64,000 nucleotides of DNA from Marinomonas sp. UCMA 3892 (GTDB taxonomy: Bacteria; Pseudomonadota; Gammaproteobacteria; Pseudomonadales; Marinomonadaceae): contig NZ_PTXN01000014.1 of assembly GCF_012726345.1 (NCBI RefSeq), positions 1,283-65,282 on the forward strand, given 5' to 3'. The notes beneath the pieces were generated by a model. That model did not search any database. It was not told the origin of the DNA and saw only the letters and a list, made by a program, of their open reading frames with translations. Of this stretch, positions 28,291 to 37,859 are shown piece by piece. A program made the translations under genes and the position numbers. Every line of letters starts with the position of its first letter. The first letter of the stretch is position 1.

Positions 28291-28773
28291 TTAAAAGATG
28301 AAACTTACCGTGCGTAAGAAACCATCAGCATGCATCAGCTTGACCACTTTACGATCAATCACAAAACCGTCAGCCGTTGGCTTTAAGCGATACTCTAAGT
28401 CTGCTGGATACGTCACTAATTTGCCGTGACGCAATTCGTTCAATGTCATAGCACAGCGTACAACAACGTAATCGGTAGTTTCTTCTAAGATACGTACACG
28501 GGATACCATACGAACCGTGCCGTTGACCGAGCCAGCCGACACAGACTCACCACTTTCCAAGCGAGCTACTCGCATACGACGCATATCGGCATCATCTAAC
28601 GCTAGGTTCAAAGTGTTTTCATAATCTGTTTCATTGTTGTCAGTGGGCACAATGTATAAACCGCTTTTATCCCAAAGAGACAACCAGTCTTGATACTCTT
28701 TGTGATCCAACAAGTCTGCTTCGTGCCAAATAAACGCCGTTGCTTTGTTAAGCAGGTCTGTATTCATTGTCAT
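28291..28773 (-). CDS. iacD: Rieske dioxygenase beta (small) subunit, IacD-like
   Basis: The 160-residue protein has the ring-hydroxylating dioxygenase beta fold, with FIWHEADLLDHKEYQDWLSLW near the start and RVARLESGE before the centre. It would form the structural beta subunit of the IacC oxygenase. It starts one base after the iacC stop codon, so the two are translationally linked. A GGGGAG site precedes its ATG inside the end of iacC. Confidence 0.88.
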   Translation of the reverse strand: MTMNTDLLNKATAFIWHEADLLDHKEYQDWLSLWDKSGLYIVPTDNNETDYENTLNLALDDADMRRMRVARLESGESVSAGSVNGTVRMVSRVRILEETTDYVVVRCAMTLNELRHGKLVTYPADLEYRLKPTADGFVIDRKVVKLMHADGFLRTVSFIF

Positions 28774-28774
28774 C

Positions 28775-30064
28775 TTATTTCTCCCCTTCGGCGGCCATCA
28801 TTTGCTTATATTTTTGGTACGCTCCACGCATGCCGGTTTCAGAACACACGGCACCAGCCACATTACCATCTGGTGATGTATGTAAATTCTCCATACCGCG
28901 ATTAACTAGAATCCAGCCATCTTTACCCGCCATAGATCCTTTTTGAACACGCTCCCACGCTTCACCATCATCAGGTGTTCCGAAGCCCATAGGCCCTTGG
29001 AAGTGTTCGTGTAGGCGCATACGTTTGCGGTTAAATGGTGCTGGCGCACCTTCACCACCAATAGCAACGTGTTGAATCTCTGTTACCTCGGCAGTGACTG
29101 GACGCAAGACGCGGAAGAACGCCATTGAACAAGATACGTTGGGGAATAGATTCAAGTTAAAACCTGTACCATGAGCAGCACGTACAAGACGCTTAACCTG
29201 CTCCTCATCCTGACCTTCGTCACGTAATGCCTGAGCCAGTTCTTCAAAGCGCCCTGGTATCGGTTGATCCAAATCCGCTTCTAAATCCACTAAGTCAGGA
29301 ATCATCACCATGACACTGTGGCCATTACCTAAATCTTCAACAAAGCCATCACCATCTAGGAAATCAAAAATGTCCGCTGTAGCATCATCTAATGAACTGA
29401 TGAATGATTTATGGATGATTGGAAAGTGGTAAGCATCCGTGGTGTTTTCGAGCTGAATTTTCCAGTTTCCAGGAAAGTTAAAACGATGCTCGCCCAATAC
29501 TTTTAATGGGTAACCGCCGCCTTGCTTAACAAACAGATCGATCCATTTTTTTGCGCCACCCAAGAAATCGACTAGTGGCTCAATGTCATTTTTAAAAGTC
29601 GCAAAAACCAAACCTTGGTAAGACTCATGACGCAAACTTTCTAGTGGTAAATCGCTTTTATCAAGAACACCCTCGTATTCTTCTGGTTTCGGGATTGCAC
29701 GTAAGCCACCATCTAAACCATAGCCCCAACCGTGATAGGGACAAGTAAAGGCTTTAGTTTTACCTTTACGACCTTCACATACCGTTGCACCACGGTGACG
29801 ACAACGGTTCAACAACACATGCAGATTCATTTTACGGTCACGACTTAGAATCACAGGATGGCGACCCACAAAGGCTGTTTTAAAACTGCCTGCTTCTGGC
29901 ACTTCGCTTTCGTGACCGATAAAGACCCAGGTGTTTTGGAAGACTTTATCTAATTCTTCTTCAAAGATTTCTGGGTCAGAATATAACGCTTTATGAACGT
30001 GACCCTCTTCGACCATATCTGCCGCTTTTTGACTGATATTTTTCAATGCAATTAATTCACTCAT
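28775..30064 (-). CDS. iacC: Rieske non-haem iron dioxygenase alpha subunit, IacC-like
   Basis: The 429-residue protein binds a Rieske 2Fe-2S centre through Cys88, His90, Cys108 and His111 (CRH...CPYHGW). Its catalytic iron site includes His213 and His218 in TDAYHFPIIHKS. In indole-3-acetate catabolism IacC hydroxylates the oxidised indole ring downstream of IacA. The context iacA-B-I-C-D-E-F-G makes this assignment firm. The site before the start is a weak AGAGAGAAAG. Confidence 0.9.
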   Translation of the reverse strand: MSELIALKNISQKAADMVEEGHVHKALYSDPEIFEEELDKVFQNTWVFIGHESEVPEAGSFKTAFVGRHPVILSRDRKMNLHVLLNRCRHRGATVCEGRKGKTKAFTCPYHGWGYGLDGGLRAIPKPEEYEGVLDKSDLPLESLRHESYQGLVFATFKNDIEPLVDFLGGAKKWIDLFVKQGGGYPLKVLGEHRFNFPGNWKIQLENTTDAYHFPIIHKSFISSLDDATADIFDFLDGDGFVEDLGNGHSVMVMIPDLVDLEADLDQPIPGRFEELAQALRDEGQDEEQVKRLVRAAHGTGFNLNLFPNVSCSMAFFRVLRPVTAEVTEIQHVAIGGEGAPAPFNRKRMRLHEHFQGPMGFGTPDDGEAWERVQKGSMAGKDGWILVNRGMENLHTSPDGNVAGAVCSETGMRGAYQKYKQMMAAEGEK

Positions 30065-30118
30065 CTTCTTTCTCTCTTTAATCTTTTAGACATCGACCCT
30101 ATTTGTTTTCGTGTCAGC

Positions 30119-30637
30119 TTATTTAGGTACAGGCAAGGTGGCATCATCATTCCAATCCGATACCGGACGACTGAACAAATTCTCTGTTTGAAAATGCGCC
30201 ATTCGCCACACGCCGTTATCACGTTGAAACGACACACTTAAACGCGCACTGTTCAAATGTGAGCCGCCAGCGCTAAAGCTCGATACTTGAATCATGTTCC
30301 AGCTACCAAAAGCCTTATCACCATCCACACGAATCACTTCTGAAGATAGGTAATGCACATTCAACGAAAAATGCGCAGGCTCAACGGTGTATTTGGACAG
30401 CATCGCAACAATGGCATCACGGCCTTCATAACCACCAAAGCTATTTGCGTAGCGAGCCCCCTTGCCTTCCCACTTAGCGTCTTCAGTAAACAGATCACCT
30501 AATTGATCCAATGGCGTAGCAGGATTTAAGTGATCACATAGATCCATATAACGGTTGATACAAGCACGAATCGCTCGGTCACTTTCTAAAGCGTCAATTC
30601 GTGCCAATATCGCTTCTAGCTCTTTCGTGCTCTTCAT
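30119..30637 (-). CDS. iacI: SnoaL/NTF2-like protein, IacI-like
   Basis: The 172-residue protein has an NTF2-like cone fold: a helical start with IRACINRYMDLCDHLNP, then DLFTEDAKWEGKGARY and a sheet ending WRMAHFQTENLF. IacI lies between iacB and iacC in known iac operons, as here. The family includes small isomerases, hydratases and oxygenase subunits; the exact step is not settled from the sequence. Confidence 0.82.
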   Translation of the reverse strand: MKSTKELEAILARIDALESDRAIRACINRYMDLCDHLNPATPLDQLGDLFTEDAKWEGKGARYANSFGGYEGRDAIVAMLSKYTVEPAHFSLNVHYLSSEVIRVDGDKAFGSWNMIQVSSFSAGGSHLNSARLSVSFQRDNGVWRMAHFQTENLFSRPVSDWNDDATLPVPK

Positions 30638-30673
30638 ACCTATACCCGTCCTCTATATCTATATCGTTAAGTC

Positions 30674-31036
30674 TTAGGCACGTTGAACAATCAGTTCACG
30701 ACCAATACGAGATTCAATCTTCACGTAACGCCAAAGCTTGTATGGCGTATCGCCAACGGCAGTGGTACGTAGCAAGTTGCAGCAAGCAACCACAGTGTCG
30801 TAATCTTTAACATCAGCCAACAGATAGGTTGTCCACGGGTAGCCAGCAGAAGGACCAACCATACTTTGGTCATCATCCATGTTGCCGATCACTTCAACGC
30901 CATCCATGTCATGAATACCATTCCACATAGCACCAAATGCTGCCCAAACGTCTAATTGCTCTTCACGTGCAGCGTCCATAAAGTTTTGGTTAATACCCAT
31001 GCAAAAAAGTACGCGTAATGGTTTTTTATCGCTCAT
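30674..31036 (-). CDS. iacB: IacB-like protein of unknown function
   Basis: The 120-residue soluble protein has no signal peptide or known catalytic motif that I recognise. It contains CMGINQNFMDAA and many acidic residues in its centre. Its size and place directly after iacA match IacB, a conserved member of indole-3-acetate operons without an assigned reaction. I chose ATG 31036, eight bases after a GGAG site; the two earlier ATGs lie too close to or before it. Confidence 0.8.
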   Translation of the reverse strand: MSDKKPLRVLFCMGINQNFMDAAREEQLDVWAAFGAMWNGIHDMDGVEVIGNMDDDQSMVGPSAGYPWTTYLLADVKDYDTVVACCNLLRTTAVGDTPYKLWRYVKIESRIGRELIVQRA

Positions 31037-31095
31037 ATTCATTTCTCCAATAATCAAAAAGTTCGTCTAAAATCTGATAAAATCAGACTAATTTC

Positions 31096-32286
31096 TTATA
31101 AATAACCCGGTAATGGTTTTTGTCCAAAGAAGATGGCACCAGCATTTTGCCAAGTAATGTCCCCCATAAAAGCGTGCTGAGTAACAACCTGAGCGTCGTT
31201 AACAAAACGCGATAATGGGCTGGCTTTATAAACGCCCGTCATTCCAGATACCATTTGAACCTTGCGCGCCACTTCAGCAGATACGCGAGAAGCGTGCGTC
31301 GATGAAAGACGTAATAAATTAATTTGCTCTACAGACAACTCTTCATTCTTCTCTAGAGTCTGCCAAGCATCATTGATGGATTCGTAGAAGAAGCAACGCG
31401 CTGCACGTAGATCCGCATCCGCTTTCGCCACTTCCGCTTGAGTTAAAGGACGTTCGCCTATATTTGGAGCACCAGTAACAGAAGCACGGCCTGCCGCCAT
31501 AGCTTTAAGTTCATCGAGCGCTGCTCGCGCTACGCCTAAACCAACAACAGAAAGAACTTGAGTTGCAAAAGACAAAGAAGGATAGCGGAACATGATTTCA
31601 TCTAGATTCGAAGCGCCACCGCGAACAAAAGTCCAATCCTCTGCCACATCCACATTGTTGACAACTAAGTCATGGCTGCCAGTTCCAGCAAGACCAACCA
31701 CATCCCAGTTTTTCTTAACCTCCGCCTTGCTTGCTGGCATTACCGCCATACGAGGAAGACCCAGCTTATCGCCTTCTTTTGGCGCAATACCAACACCAAC
31801 TACATCCGCGCCCATACAGCCACTTGAAAAACTCCAGCGACCTTTCACGCAGAAACCGCCATCTACTTTTTCAGCAGGTTGAGGAGGGAAAATCCCCCCA
31901 GCGAACACAACATCTGGTGATTTAGCATAAACTTGTTTTAGCGTATCGATTGGCAAAGCAGATAAGTACACAACGCCCATGCCAAAGCTTGCTACCCAGC
32001 CCGCAGAACCATCCGCTTTAGAGATTTCTTCAATGACTTCACAAAATTGAGCCGCGGTAATTTCATCACCACCTAGACGCTTTGGTACTAAGGCGCGGTA
32101 AATACCTAAACTGCGTAAACGCTCAATAATGTCCTGACTAATAAACTGCTGACTATCGAACTCGTTATTACGAGCACGATTTCTAATGTCACCCATCAAT
32201 TGCTCAAATGCCTCAGTTCCCAAAGCATCAAATACAGATCCCGAGGCTTTTTCTTGGTGAGGCACGCCTACGTTATTCAGACTCAT
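31096..32286 (-). CDS. iacA: Acyl-CoA-dehydrogenase-like flavin monooxygenase, IacA-like
   Basis: The 396-residue protein has the acyl-CoA dehydrogenase fold, with an N-terminal helical domain, a GRWSFSSGCMGAD beta-domain block, and a C-terminal four-helix bundle ending with the SLSRFVNDAQVV segment. The catalytic Glu of true dehydrogenases is not evident, matching two-component monooxygenases. IacA performs the first attack on indole-3-acetate using reduced flavin from IacG. It leads the minus-strand iac operon behind a strong GAGGAG site. Confidence 0.88.
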   Translation of the reverse strand: MSLNNVGVPHQEKASGSVFDALGTEAFEQLMGDIRNRARNNEFDSQQFISQDIIERLRSLGIYRALVPKRLGGDEITAAQFCEVIEEISKADGSAGWVASFGMGVVYLSALPIDTLKQVYAKSPDVVFAGGIFPPQPAEKVDGGFCVKGRWSFSSGCMGADVVGVGIAPKEGDKLGLPRMAVMPASKAEVKKNWDVVGLAGTGSHDLVVNNVDVAEDWTFVRGGASNLDEIMFRYPSLSFATQVLSVVGLGVARAALDELKAMAAGRASVTGAPNIGERPLTQAEVAKADADLRAARCFFYESINDAWQTLEKNEELSVEQINLLRLSSTHASRVSAEVARKVQMVSGMTGVYKASPLSRFVNDAQVVTQHAFMGDITWQNAGAIFFGQKPLPGYL

Positions 32287-32924
32287 AATTATCTCCTCTA
32301 ATGCAGATTTAGTTACTGACTCTATAGAACGAGTGAACCGTTCAGTTGAAGATTCTTATTATTTTTACTGCATTAATAAAAAGATTAAGAACTTCTCTTT
32401 CTCCATCGAACAACAACCATAAAGCGCGTCATCCACCGTCCCGTTTTGCATCACTCAAAAACATTAAATTAATGTATAACGAATACTAATAAGGTCGTAC
32501 TAATTACTTTACTTGTCAACTAATTTTTCAAGTTAATTATCAATGAAATATAAGACTTAAAACTGCCCACTGAAAAAAAATTATGTCAACATAACGATCG
32601 AAAAACGAACTAAACAACTGATTTAAAACAACAAATAAGCAAATAAAACGATTTTTAATCGCAAGCAAAGAGCAAAACCAAAAGGCAATCAACTCACACC
32701 CAAAAGAATAAAACAGCAGTAAAAAGCTATTTTTCGGATATTTTTTATTTATTTTTTATGTTGTTTTTTACAAAAAACAATGGCAGGCTAACTTCGGATT
32801 AAGGTATGAATTTAATAAAAATAAATAGAAAAATAGTTACCCGCTAAAAAGACACAATGCCTGTCTTTAAGGGGCAAAAGCGCTGTAAATATCAAATAGT
32901 GTTAACTACATACAGGAAAATCTT
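32287..32924. other. Long AT-rich divergent region between the iac operon and the ABC importer operon
   Basis: These 638 bases hold the iacA promoter at the left end and the importer promoter at the right. The middle is strongly AT-rich with no open frame that I trust. No repeat longer than about a dozen bases was seen besides the dyads at 32334-32350. Confidence 0.5.
32334..32350. promoter_or_regulatory. Candidate operator in the iacA promoter
   Basis: Two short dyads touch here: TGAACCGTTCA (32334-32344) and TTCAGTTGAA (32341-32350), about 50 bases upstream of iacA. The second resembles TTCAATTGAC over the -35 box of the MarR gene at 39830. A MarR-type site is plausible. Confidence 0.4.
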
Positions 32925-34070
32925 ATGACACCTAAAAAAGTAATATCTGCTGTATTTCTAAGCTCTTCGCTACTCGCACCACTAGCAAACGCCGACATTA
33001 AAATTGGCGTAGTCAGCTCCAGCACTGGCCCAATTGCACTCGTTGGCATTCCCCAAAAAAATACCATACCACTCCTTCCCACCTCTGCTGGCGGTGAAAA
33101 AATCACCTACATCTCTTTAGATGACGGAAGCGATCCAACTGCTACAGTTAAGGCATTCAAAAAGTTAATTGACGAAGAACATGTAGACGCAATCATCGGT
33201 CCAAGTGGCTCGGGCAATGCAATGAGCGTCATCCAATTTGCAGCGGAATCAGGCACCCCAATGTTGGCTCCTGTTGGAACCGCCGCCGTTGTATTACCAA
33301 TGACAGAGCAAAAGAAATGGGTTTTTAAAACTACGCAGAATGACGACTTAATTGCCGAAGCATTAATCGAACAAATGAAAGCAACAGGCATTAAAACCAT
33401 TGGACTTATCGGGACAGCAGACCCCTATGGTGAAAACTGGGCCAAGGTAATGAAAGACCTAACCCAAAAAGCAGGCATTCAAATTGTCGCAAGTGAACAA
33501 TTTCAACGTCAGGATACATCCATGACAGGTCAGAGCTTAAAAATTCTGATGGCTAACCCAGATGCTGTGCTGATTGCCGCACCGGGCAGTTCATCAGTTA
33601 TGCCGCAAACCACCCTTAAAGACCAAGGTTACAGCGGCAAAATCTACCAAACACATGGCGCAGCTTTAGACCCTTTCCTCCGCCTTGGCGGCAAAGCAGT
33701 TGAGGGCACTATCCTAGCCGCAAGCTCCATGCTGGTTCTAGATGAAGTACCGAACAGCCCTTCCAAAGAAATAGCCACAAAATACATCACAGACTACAAA
33801 AAACTCTACGGCGAAACACCTGCCACCTTTGGCGGCAACGTGCTCGATGCAGGCCTACTTCTTGAGAACGCTATCCCAAGCGCACTTAAGTCTGGCAAAC
33901 CTGGTACAGCTGAATTCCGTAGCGCACTGCGTGATGCGCTAGAAAACACCAAAGAAATGCCTGCTACTCAGGGCGTTTATAACATGACAGCTGAAGATCA
34001 CAGTGGCTTTGACGAGCGCGGCCGAGTTCTAATCACCGTCAAAGACGGTAAATGGGCGCTACTAAAATAA
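32925..34070 (+). CDS. Branched-chain-type ABC importer, substrate-binding protein
   Basis: The 381-residue protein has a signal peptide (about 1-24, ending LANA), then the LivJ-type opening IKIGVVSSSTGPIALVG. The GPSGSGNAMSV and MLAPVG blocks and a two-lobe layout follow. Members bind branched-chain amino acids, amides, urea or aromatic acids. It leads a complete importer operon divergent from iacA, so an aromatic acid such as an indole acid is one reasonable guess. An AGGAA site precedes the ATG. Confidence 0.87.
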   Translation: MTPKKVISAVFLSSSLLAPLANADIKIGVVSSSTGPIALVGIPQKNTIPLLPTSAGGEKITYISLDDGSDPTATVKAFKKLIDEEHVDAIIGPSGSGNAMSVIQFAAESGTPMLAPVGTAAVVLPMTEQKKWVFKTTQNDDLIAEALIEQMKATGIKTIGLIGTADPYGENWAKVMKDLTQKAGIQIVASEQFQRQDTSMTGQSLKILMANPDAVLIAAPGSSSVMPQTTLKDQGYSGKIYQTHGAALDPFLRLGGKAVEGTILAASSMLVLDEVPNSPSKEIATKYITDYKKLYGETPATFGGNVLDAGLLLENAIPSALKSGKPGTAEFRSALRDALENTKEMPATQGVYNMTAEDHSGFDERGRVLITVKDGKWALLK

Positions 34071-34080
34071 TACTCTCCAG

Positions 34081-34106
34081 CTGGGGGACACACACAACTC
34101 TCCCAG
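34081..34106 (+). repeat. Hairpin between the binding-protein and permease genes
   Basis: CTGGG and CCCAG, extended by a GA/TC pair, form a stem shortly after the binding-protein stop. No T-run follows. Such hairpins often protect the abundant binding-protein message. Confidence 0.4.
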
Positions 34107-34176
34107 CGAGAATATAATTATAAATTTTGCAGCCACGTAGCCGCAAAATCGATGAGAACAAAAGGAATCACACTAA

Positions 34177-35214
34177 ATGAACTTTCAGATCGCCACACTG
34201 CTTGGACAGGATGGCCTAACCAATGGAGCCATTTATGCTTTATTGGCCCTGTCTATTTTGCTGGTTTTTACAGTCACACGAATATTACTTATTCCATTAG
34301 GCGAATTCGTAACCTTTGGCGCACTTACAATGGCCGCTATGCAGATGGGTAAAGCCCCAAAACTAGAATGGCTGCTACTCGGTCTTGTTTTGATCGATTG
34401 CGTCTTAGATTTGTACCAACAAATCAAATACCACATCGATCGAAATAAGATGAAAAAAATAGCCCTCAAACTCGGCTATGCCTTAGCAATGATAGGCTTG
34501 TTAAACAATCTGCCTTTATCAGAAATCCCAATGGCCTGCCAAGTTTTATTAACACTTTGTTTAATCGTGCCACTTGGCCCAATTATGTATCGTCTGTTTT
34601 TCCAACCTCTTGCAGATGCACCAGCACTGGTTTTATTGATTGTCTCCATTGCGCTCCATGTCGCCATGGTAGGAATCGGTCTGTTATTATTTGGACCTGA
34701 AGGCGCTCGCACTCAACCCTTCTCAGATACAGGTTTCCGCTTAGGTGCCGTAATGCTGAAAAGCCAAACACTTTGGGTCATTTTAGTCTCCATCTTCCTC
34801 ATTGTAACTTTGTTCATCGCCTTTGAACGCACCCTCTACGGCAAAGCACTTCGCGCCACAGCTGTAAACCGAATGGGAGCTCGCTTGCAAGGCATATCAC
34901 CCGTATTTGCCGGCAAAGCCACTTTCGCTCTAGCCGCTTTTATCGGCAGTGCATCGGGCATTTTAATCGCCCCAATCACCACACTTTATTATGACTCAGG
35001 TTTCATCATCAGCCTAAAAGGTTTCGTTGGCGCCATTATTGGCGGCCTTGTCAGCTACCCAATCGCAGCCATTGGTGCCATTGCTGTGGGTATGATTGAA
35101 GCTTTTTCCATGTTTTGGGCCAGTAACTACAAAGAAATCATCGTTTTCACCCTGATTATTCCATTCCTAATCTGGCGCTCGATGAACAGCCATCATGTAG
35201 AGGATGACGAATAA
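34177..35214 (+). CDS. Branched-chain-type ABC importer, LivH-like permease
   Basis: The 345-residue protein has about nine membrane segments and the LivH signature GLTNGAIYALLALS near the start, with ALAAFIGSASGILIAP and GFVGAIIGGL later. A polar, Lys-rich stretch (residues about 75-95) interrupts the membrane region, making it longer than typical LivH (about 300). It forms the channel with the next gene. It ends with its stop codon directly touching the next ATG. Confidence 0.88.
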   Translation: MNFQIATLLGQDGLTNGAIYALLALSILLVFTVTRILLIPLGEFVTFGALTMAAMQMGKAPKLEWLLLGLVLIDCVLDLYQQIKYHIDRNKMKKIALKLGYALAMIGLLNNLPLSEIPMACQVLLTLCLIVPLGPIMYRLFFQPLADAPALVLLIVSIALHVAMVGIGLLLFGPEGARTQPFSDTGFRLGAVMLKSQTLWVILVSIFLIVTLFIAFERTLYGKALRATAVNRMGARLQGISPVFAGKATFALAAFIGSASGILIAPITTLYYDSGFIISLKGFVGAIIGGLVSYPIAAIGAIAVGMIEAFSMFWASNYKEIIVFTLIIPFLIWRSMNSHHVEDDE

Positions 35215-37014
35215 ATGAAATCGCGTAATTTAATTATTTTTGGCTTAGTCGTACTTGCCATTGCACCTCAAGTGCTCCCCACTTTTCAGGTCACTCTACT
35301 TAACTATATTGGCCTATATGCTTTAGTTGTACTTGGCTTGGTTTTATTAACTGGTGTGGGCGGAATGACCAGCTTTGGTCAAGCAGCTTTTGTTGGGCTT
35401 GGTGCCTACTCCACCGCCTATCTAACCACCACAGAACAACTACCGAGTTGGCTAGCTTGGTCGGCAGGATCTCCTTGGATTGGTTTACTGATCGGTTTGA
35501 TACTAACCGCTGCGGTCGCCTTATTCCTTGGCGCACTTACCCTCAAACTATCAGGCCACTATTTACCACTAGGCACCATTGCTTGGGGTATCTCGCTGTA
35601 TTACTTGTTTGGCACCATGAGCTCTATGGGCGGACATACTGGGATTAGCGGCTTACCCTCTTTAAGTCTATTTGGCGTTCTTCTCGACAAAGGGGAAAAG
35701 ATTTATTACTTAATTTGGGCGATTCTAATGCTAGCCGTCTGGATTACCAGCAACCTACTAAATTCCCGCGAAGGTCGCGCTATTCGCGCCTTAAAAGGCG
35801 GCCAGTTAATGGCAGAATCCATGGGGGTAAATACCTTTCGCTCAAAGATGGTTATCTTCTTGATCTCCGCTCTTTTTGCTGGTATTTCCGGCTGGCTTTA
35901 CGCACACACTCAACGCTTTGTCAATCCGACCCCTTTTGGCCTTAGTATGGGTATTGATTACCTTTTTATGGCATTAGTTGGCGGTGTTGGCAGTGTCTGG
36001 GGGGCATTACTTGGCGCTGGCATTTTGACCATGCTCAAGCAGTGGCTGCAGGATTGGTTACCACTTGTCATGGGCGGCAATGGACAATACGAAGCCATTG
36101 TTTTGGGGTTGTTAATTGTTTTCATGATGCAACGCTCACCGGGCGGTATTTGGCCTCTACTAGTGAAGTTTGCACCAGCATCGTGGCGCAACCAGGATCA
36201 CATAAAAATTTCCTCTTCAGCCACCGAATTACCACGCCGTGATTTACCCAAAAAAGGCAAATTGGTATTGGAGGCTTGCAACGTAACTCGTCGCTTTGGC
36301 GGTCTGATTGCCAATAACCAAATGAATCTAAAGCTGCATGCTGGCGAAGTTCTTGCGCTAATCGGCCCCAATGGCGCAGGCAAAAGCACGATGTTTAACC
36401 AGCTCTCTGCGGTCGATACACCAAGTGATGGCGAAGTACTCTTTTTAAATCAAAGCTTAAAAGGCAAAAGCTCTCGCCAAGTCGCTCAAATGGGCATGAG
36501 CCGTACCTTTCAGCATGTAAAATTGCTAACCTCCATGACGGTATTAGAAAACGTCGCACTAGGTGCACACATGCGAGGCAACAAGGGAATTATCAGCTCC
36601 GCACTACATCTTGAACGCGAAGAAGAGCAGCGCTTACTAAAAGAAGCACAATACCAACTTGAACGAGTTGGTTTAGGTGAACACCTCTACACAGAAGCTG
36701 GTAGCCTATCTCTTGGACAGCAGCGCATTCTTGAGATTGCTCGCGCACTTTGTGCCGATCCATGCGTGCTTCTACTAGACGAACCGGCAGCAGGGCTTCG
36801 CCACAAGGAAAAACAAGCCCTTGCTGAACTACTCAAGAAACTACGACAAGAAGGTCTAGCTATTCTACTGGTTGAACATGACATGGATTTTGTGATGAAT
36901 CTTGCCGATCGAATTGTGGTAATGGAATTTGGTGAAAAGATCGCTGAAGGCTTACCAGAAGAAATTCAAACCAACCCGGCTGTTTTAGAAGCCTACTTGG
37001 GAGGTGCCGAATAA
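35215..37014 (+). CDS. Fused LivM-like permease and LivG-like ATPase
   Basis: This 599-residue protein joins two subunits that are usually separate. Residues 1-320 are a LivM permease (GGMTSFGQAAFVGLGAYS, then GVGSVWGALLGAGI). Residues about 345-599 are an ABC ATPase with Walker A GPNGAGKST, signature LSLGQQR, Walker B VLLLDEP and the switch His in VEHDMDF. The fusion is seen in some aromatic-acid importers. It overlaps the next gene by one base. Both domains look intact. Confidence 0.9.
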   Translation: MKSRNLIIFGLVVLAIAPQVLPTFQVTLLNYIGLYALVVLGLVLLTGVGGMTSFGQAAFVGLGAYSTAYLTTTEQLPSWLAWSAGSPWIGLLIGLILTAAVALFLGALTLKLSGHYLPLGTIAWGISLYYLFGTMSSMGGHTGISGLPSLSLFGVLLDKGEKIYYLIWAILMLAVWITSNLLNSREGRAIRALKGGQLMAESMGVNTFRSKMVIFLISALFAGISGWLYAHTQRFVNPTPFGLSMGIDYLFMALVGGVGSVWGALLGAGILTMLKQWLQDWLPLVMGGNGQYEAIVLGLLIVFMMQRSPGGIWPLLVKFAPASWRNQDHIKISSSATELPRRDLPKKGKLVLEACNVTRRFGGLIANNQMNLKLHAGEVLALIGPNGAGKSTMFNQLSAVDTPSDGEVLFLNQSLKGKSSRQVAQMGMSRTFQHVKLLTSMTVLENVALGAHMRGNKGIISSALHLEREEEQRLLKEAQYQLERVGLGEHLYTEAGSLSLGQQRILEIARALCADPCVLLLDEPAAGLRHKEKQALAELLKKLRQEGLAILLVEHDMDFVMNLADRIVVMEFGEKIAEGLPEEIQTNPAVLEAYLGGAE

Positions 37015-37775
37015 TGACTCACGCTACAGAAAAAAATTTACTCGACGTCAGCGGACTTCGTGTTGCTTATGGCAAAGTAGAAGCCTTAACTGGTATTGAC
37101 CTAACACTCCAAGAGGGAAAACTGGTCACCGTCATCGGCCCAAATGGCGCAGGCAAAACCACACTATTATCAGCTATTATGGGAATATTACCTTCCAAAG
37201 GCACAATTCATTTTAATGGCCAAGATTTTATCAGCCCAAATGTTGAAACACTGGTTGGACATGGTCTTGGTCTGGTTCCTGAAAAGCGCGAACTTTTCGC
37301 CACCATGACAGTTCAGGACAATTTATTGCTCGGCGCATTCCAACGCTACCGCCGTGGCGATAAAAGTTACGACCAAACCTTGAACGAAATTTATAAGATA
37401 TTCCCTCGCCTATGGGAACGCCGCCAACAGCAGGCCGGCACTTTATCCGGTGGCGAGAGACAAATGCTGGCAATTGGTCGCGCCATGATGAGCAAACCAA
37501 AACTCTTAATGCTAGATGAACCTAGCTTAGGGTTAGCACCCTTAATTACACGGGAAATTTTTCGCATTTTTGCCGACCTTCGTAGCCAAGGCGTCTCAAT
37601 CCTTCTGGTCGAACAAAACGCTCGCGCTGCGCTAAAAGTGGCTGATTACGCCTATGTACTAGAAGGAGGACAAATTGCCATGCAAGGTCCAGCAGCAGAA
37701 CTAGCCAATGACCCCAAGGTGATAGAGGCCTATCTAGGATTAGCAAGCAAGCACCAAGAGCTGCTTTCCAGCTAA
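37014..37775 (+). CDS. Branched-chain-type ABC importer, LivF-like ATPase
   Basis: The 253-residue ATPase has Walker A GPNGAGKTT, the Q-loop region GLVPEKRELF, signature LSGGERQ, Walker B LLMLDEPSLGLAP and the switch His replaced by Gln in VEQNARA, as is normal for LivF. It pairs with the ATPase half of the fused protein to power the importer. Its start codon overlaps the previous stop. Confidence 0.9.
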   Translation: MTHATEKNLLDVSGLRVAYGKVEALTGIDLTLQEGKLVTVIGPNGAGKTTLLSAIMGILPSKGTIHFNGQDFISPNVETLVGHGLGLVPEKRELFATMTVQDNLLLGAFQRYRRGDKSYDQTLNEIYKIFPRLWERRQQQAGTLSGGERQMLAIGRAMMSKPKLLMLDEPSLGLAPLITREIFRIFADLRSQGVSILLVEQNARAALKVADYAYVLEGGQIAMQGPAAELANDPKVIEAYLGLASKHQELLSS

Positions 37776-37859
37776 GAATATCCAAAAGAACTGAATTTAC
37801 CAGCAGTTGGAGAGAGCTCTCATTTTGAGACTTTCTCATTTTTTAATGGGAAAATAACT

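Noticed and set aside
32287-32924. Small gene or regulatory RNA in the long iac-importer gap
   Set aside because: Highly AT-rich sequence without a ribosome site, stable fold or clear terminator.
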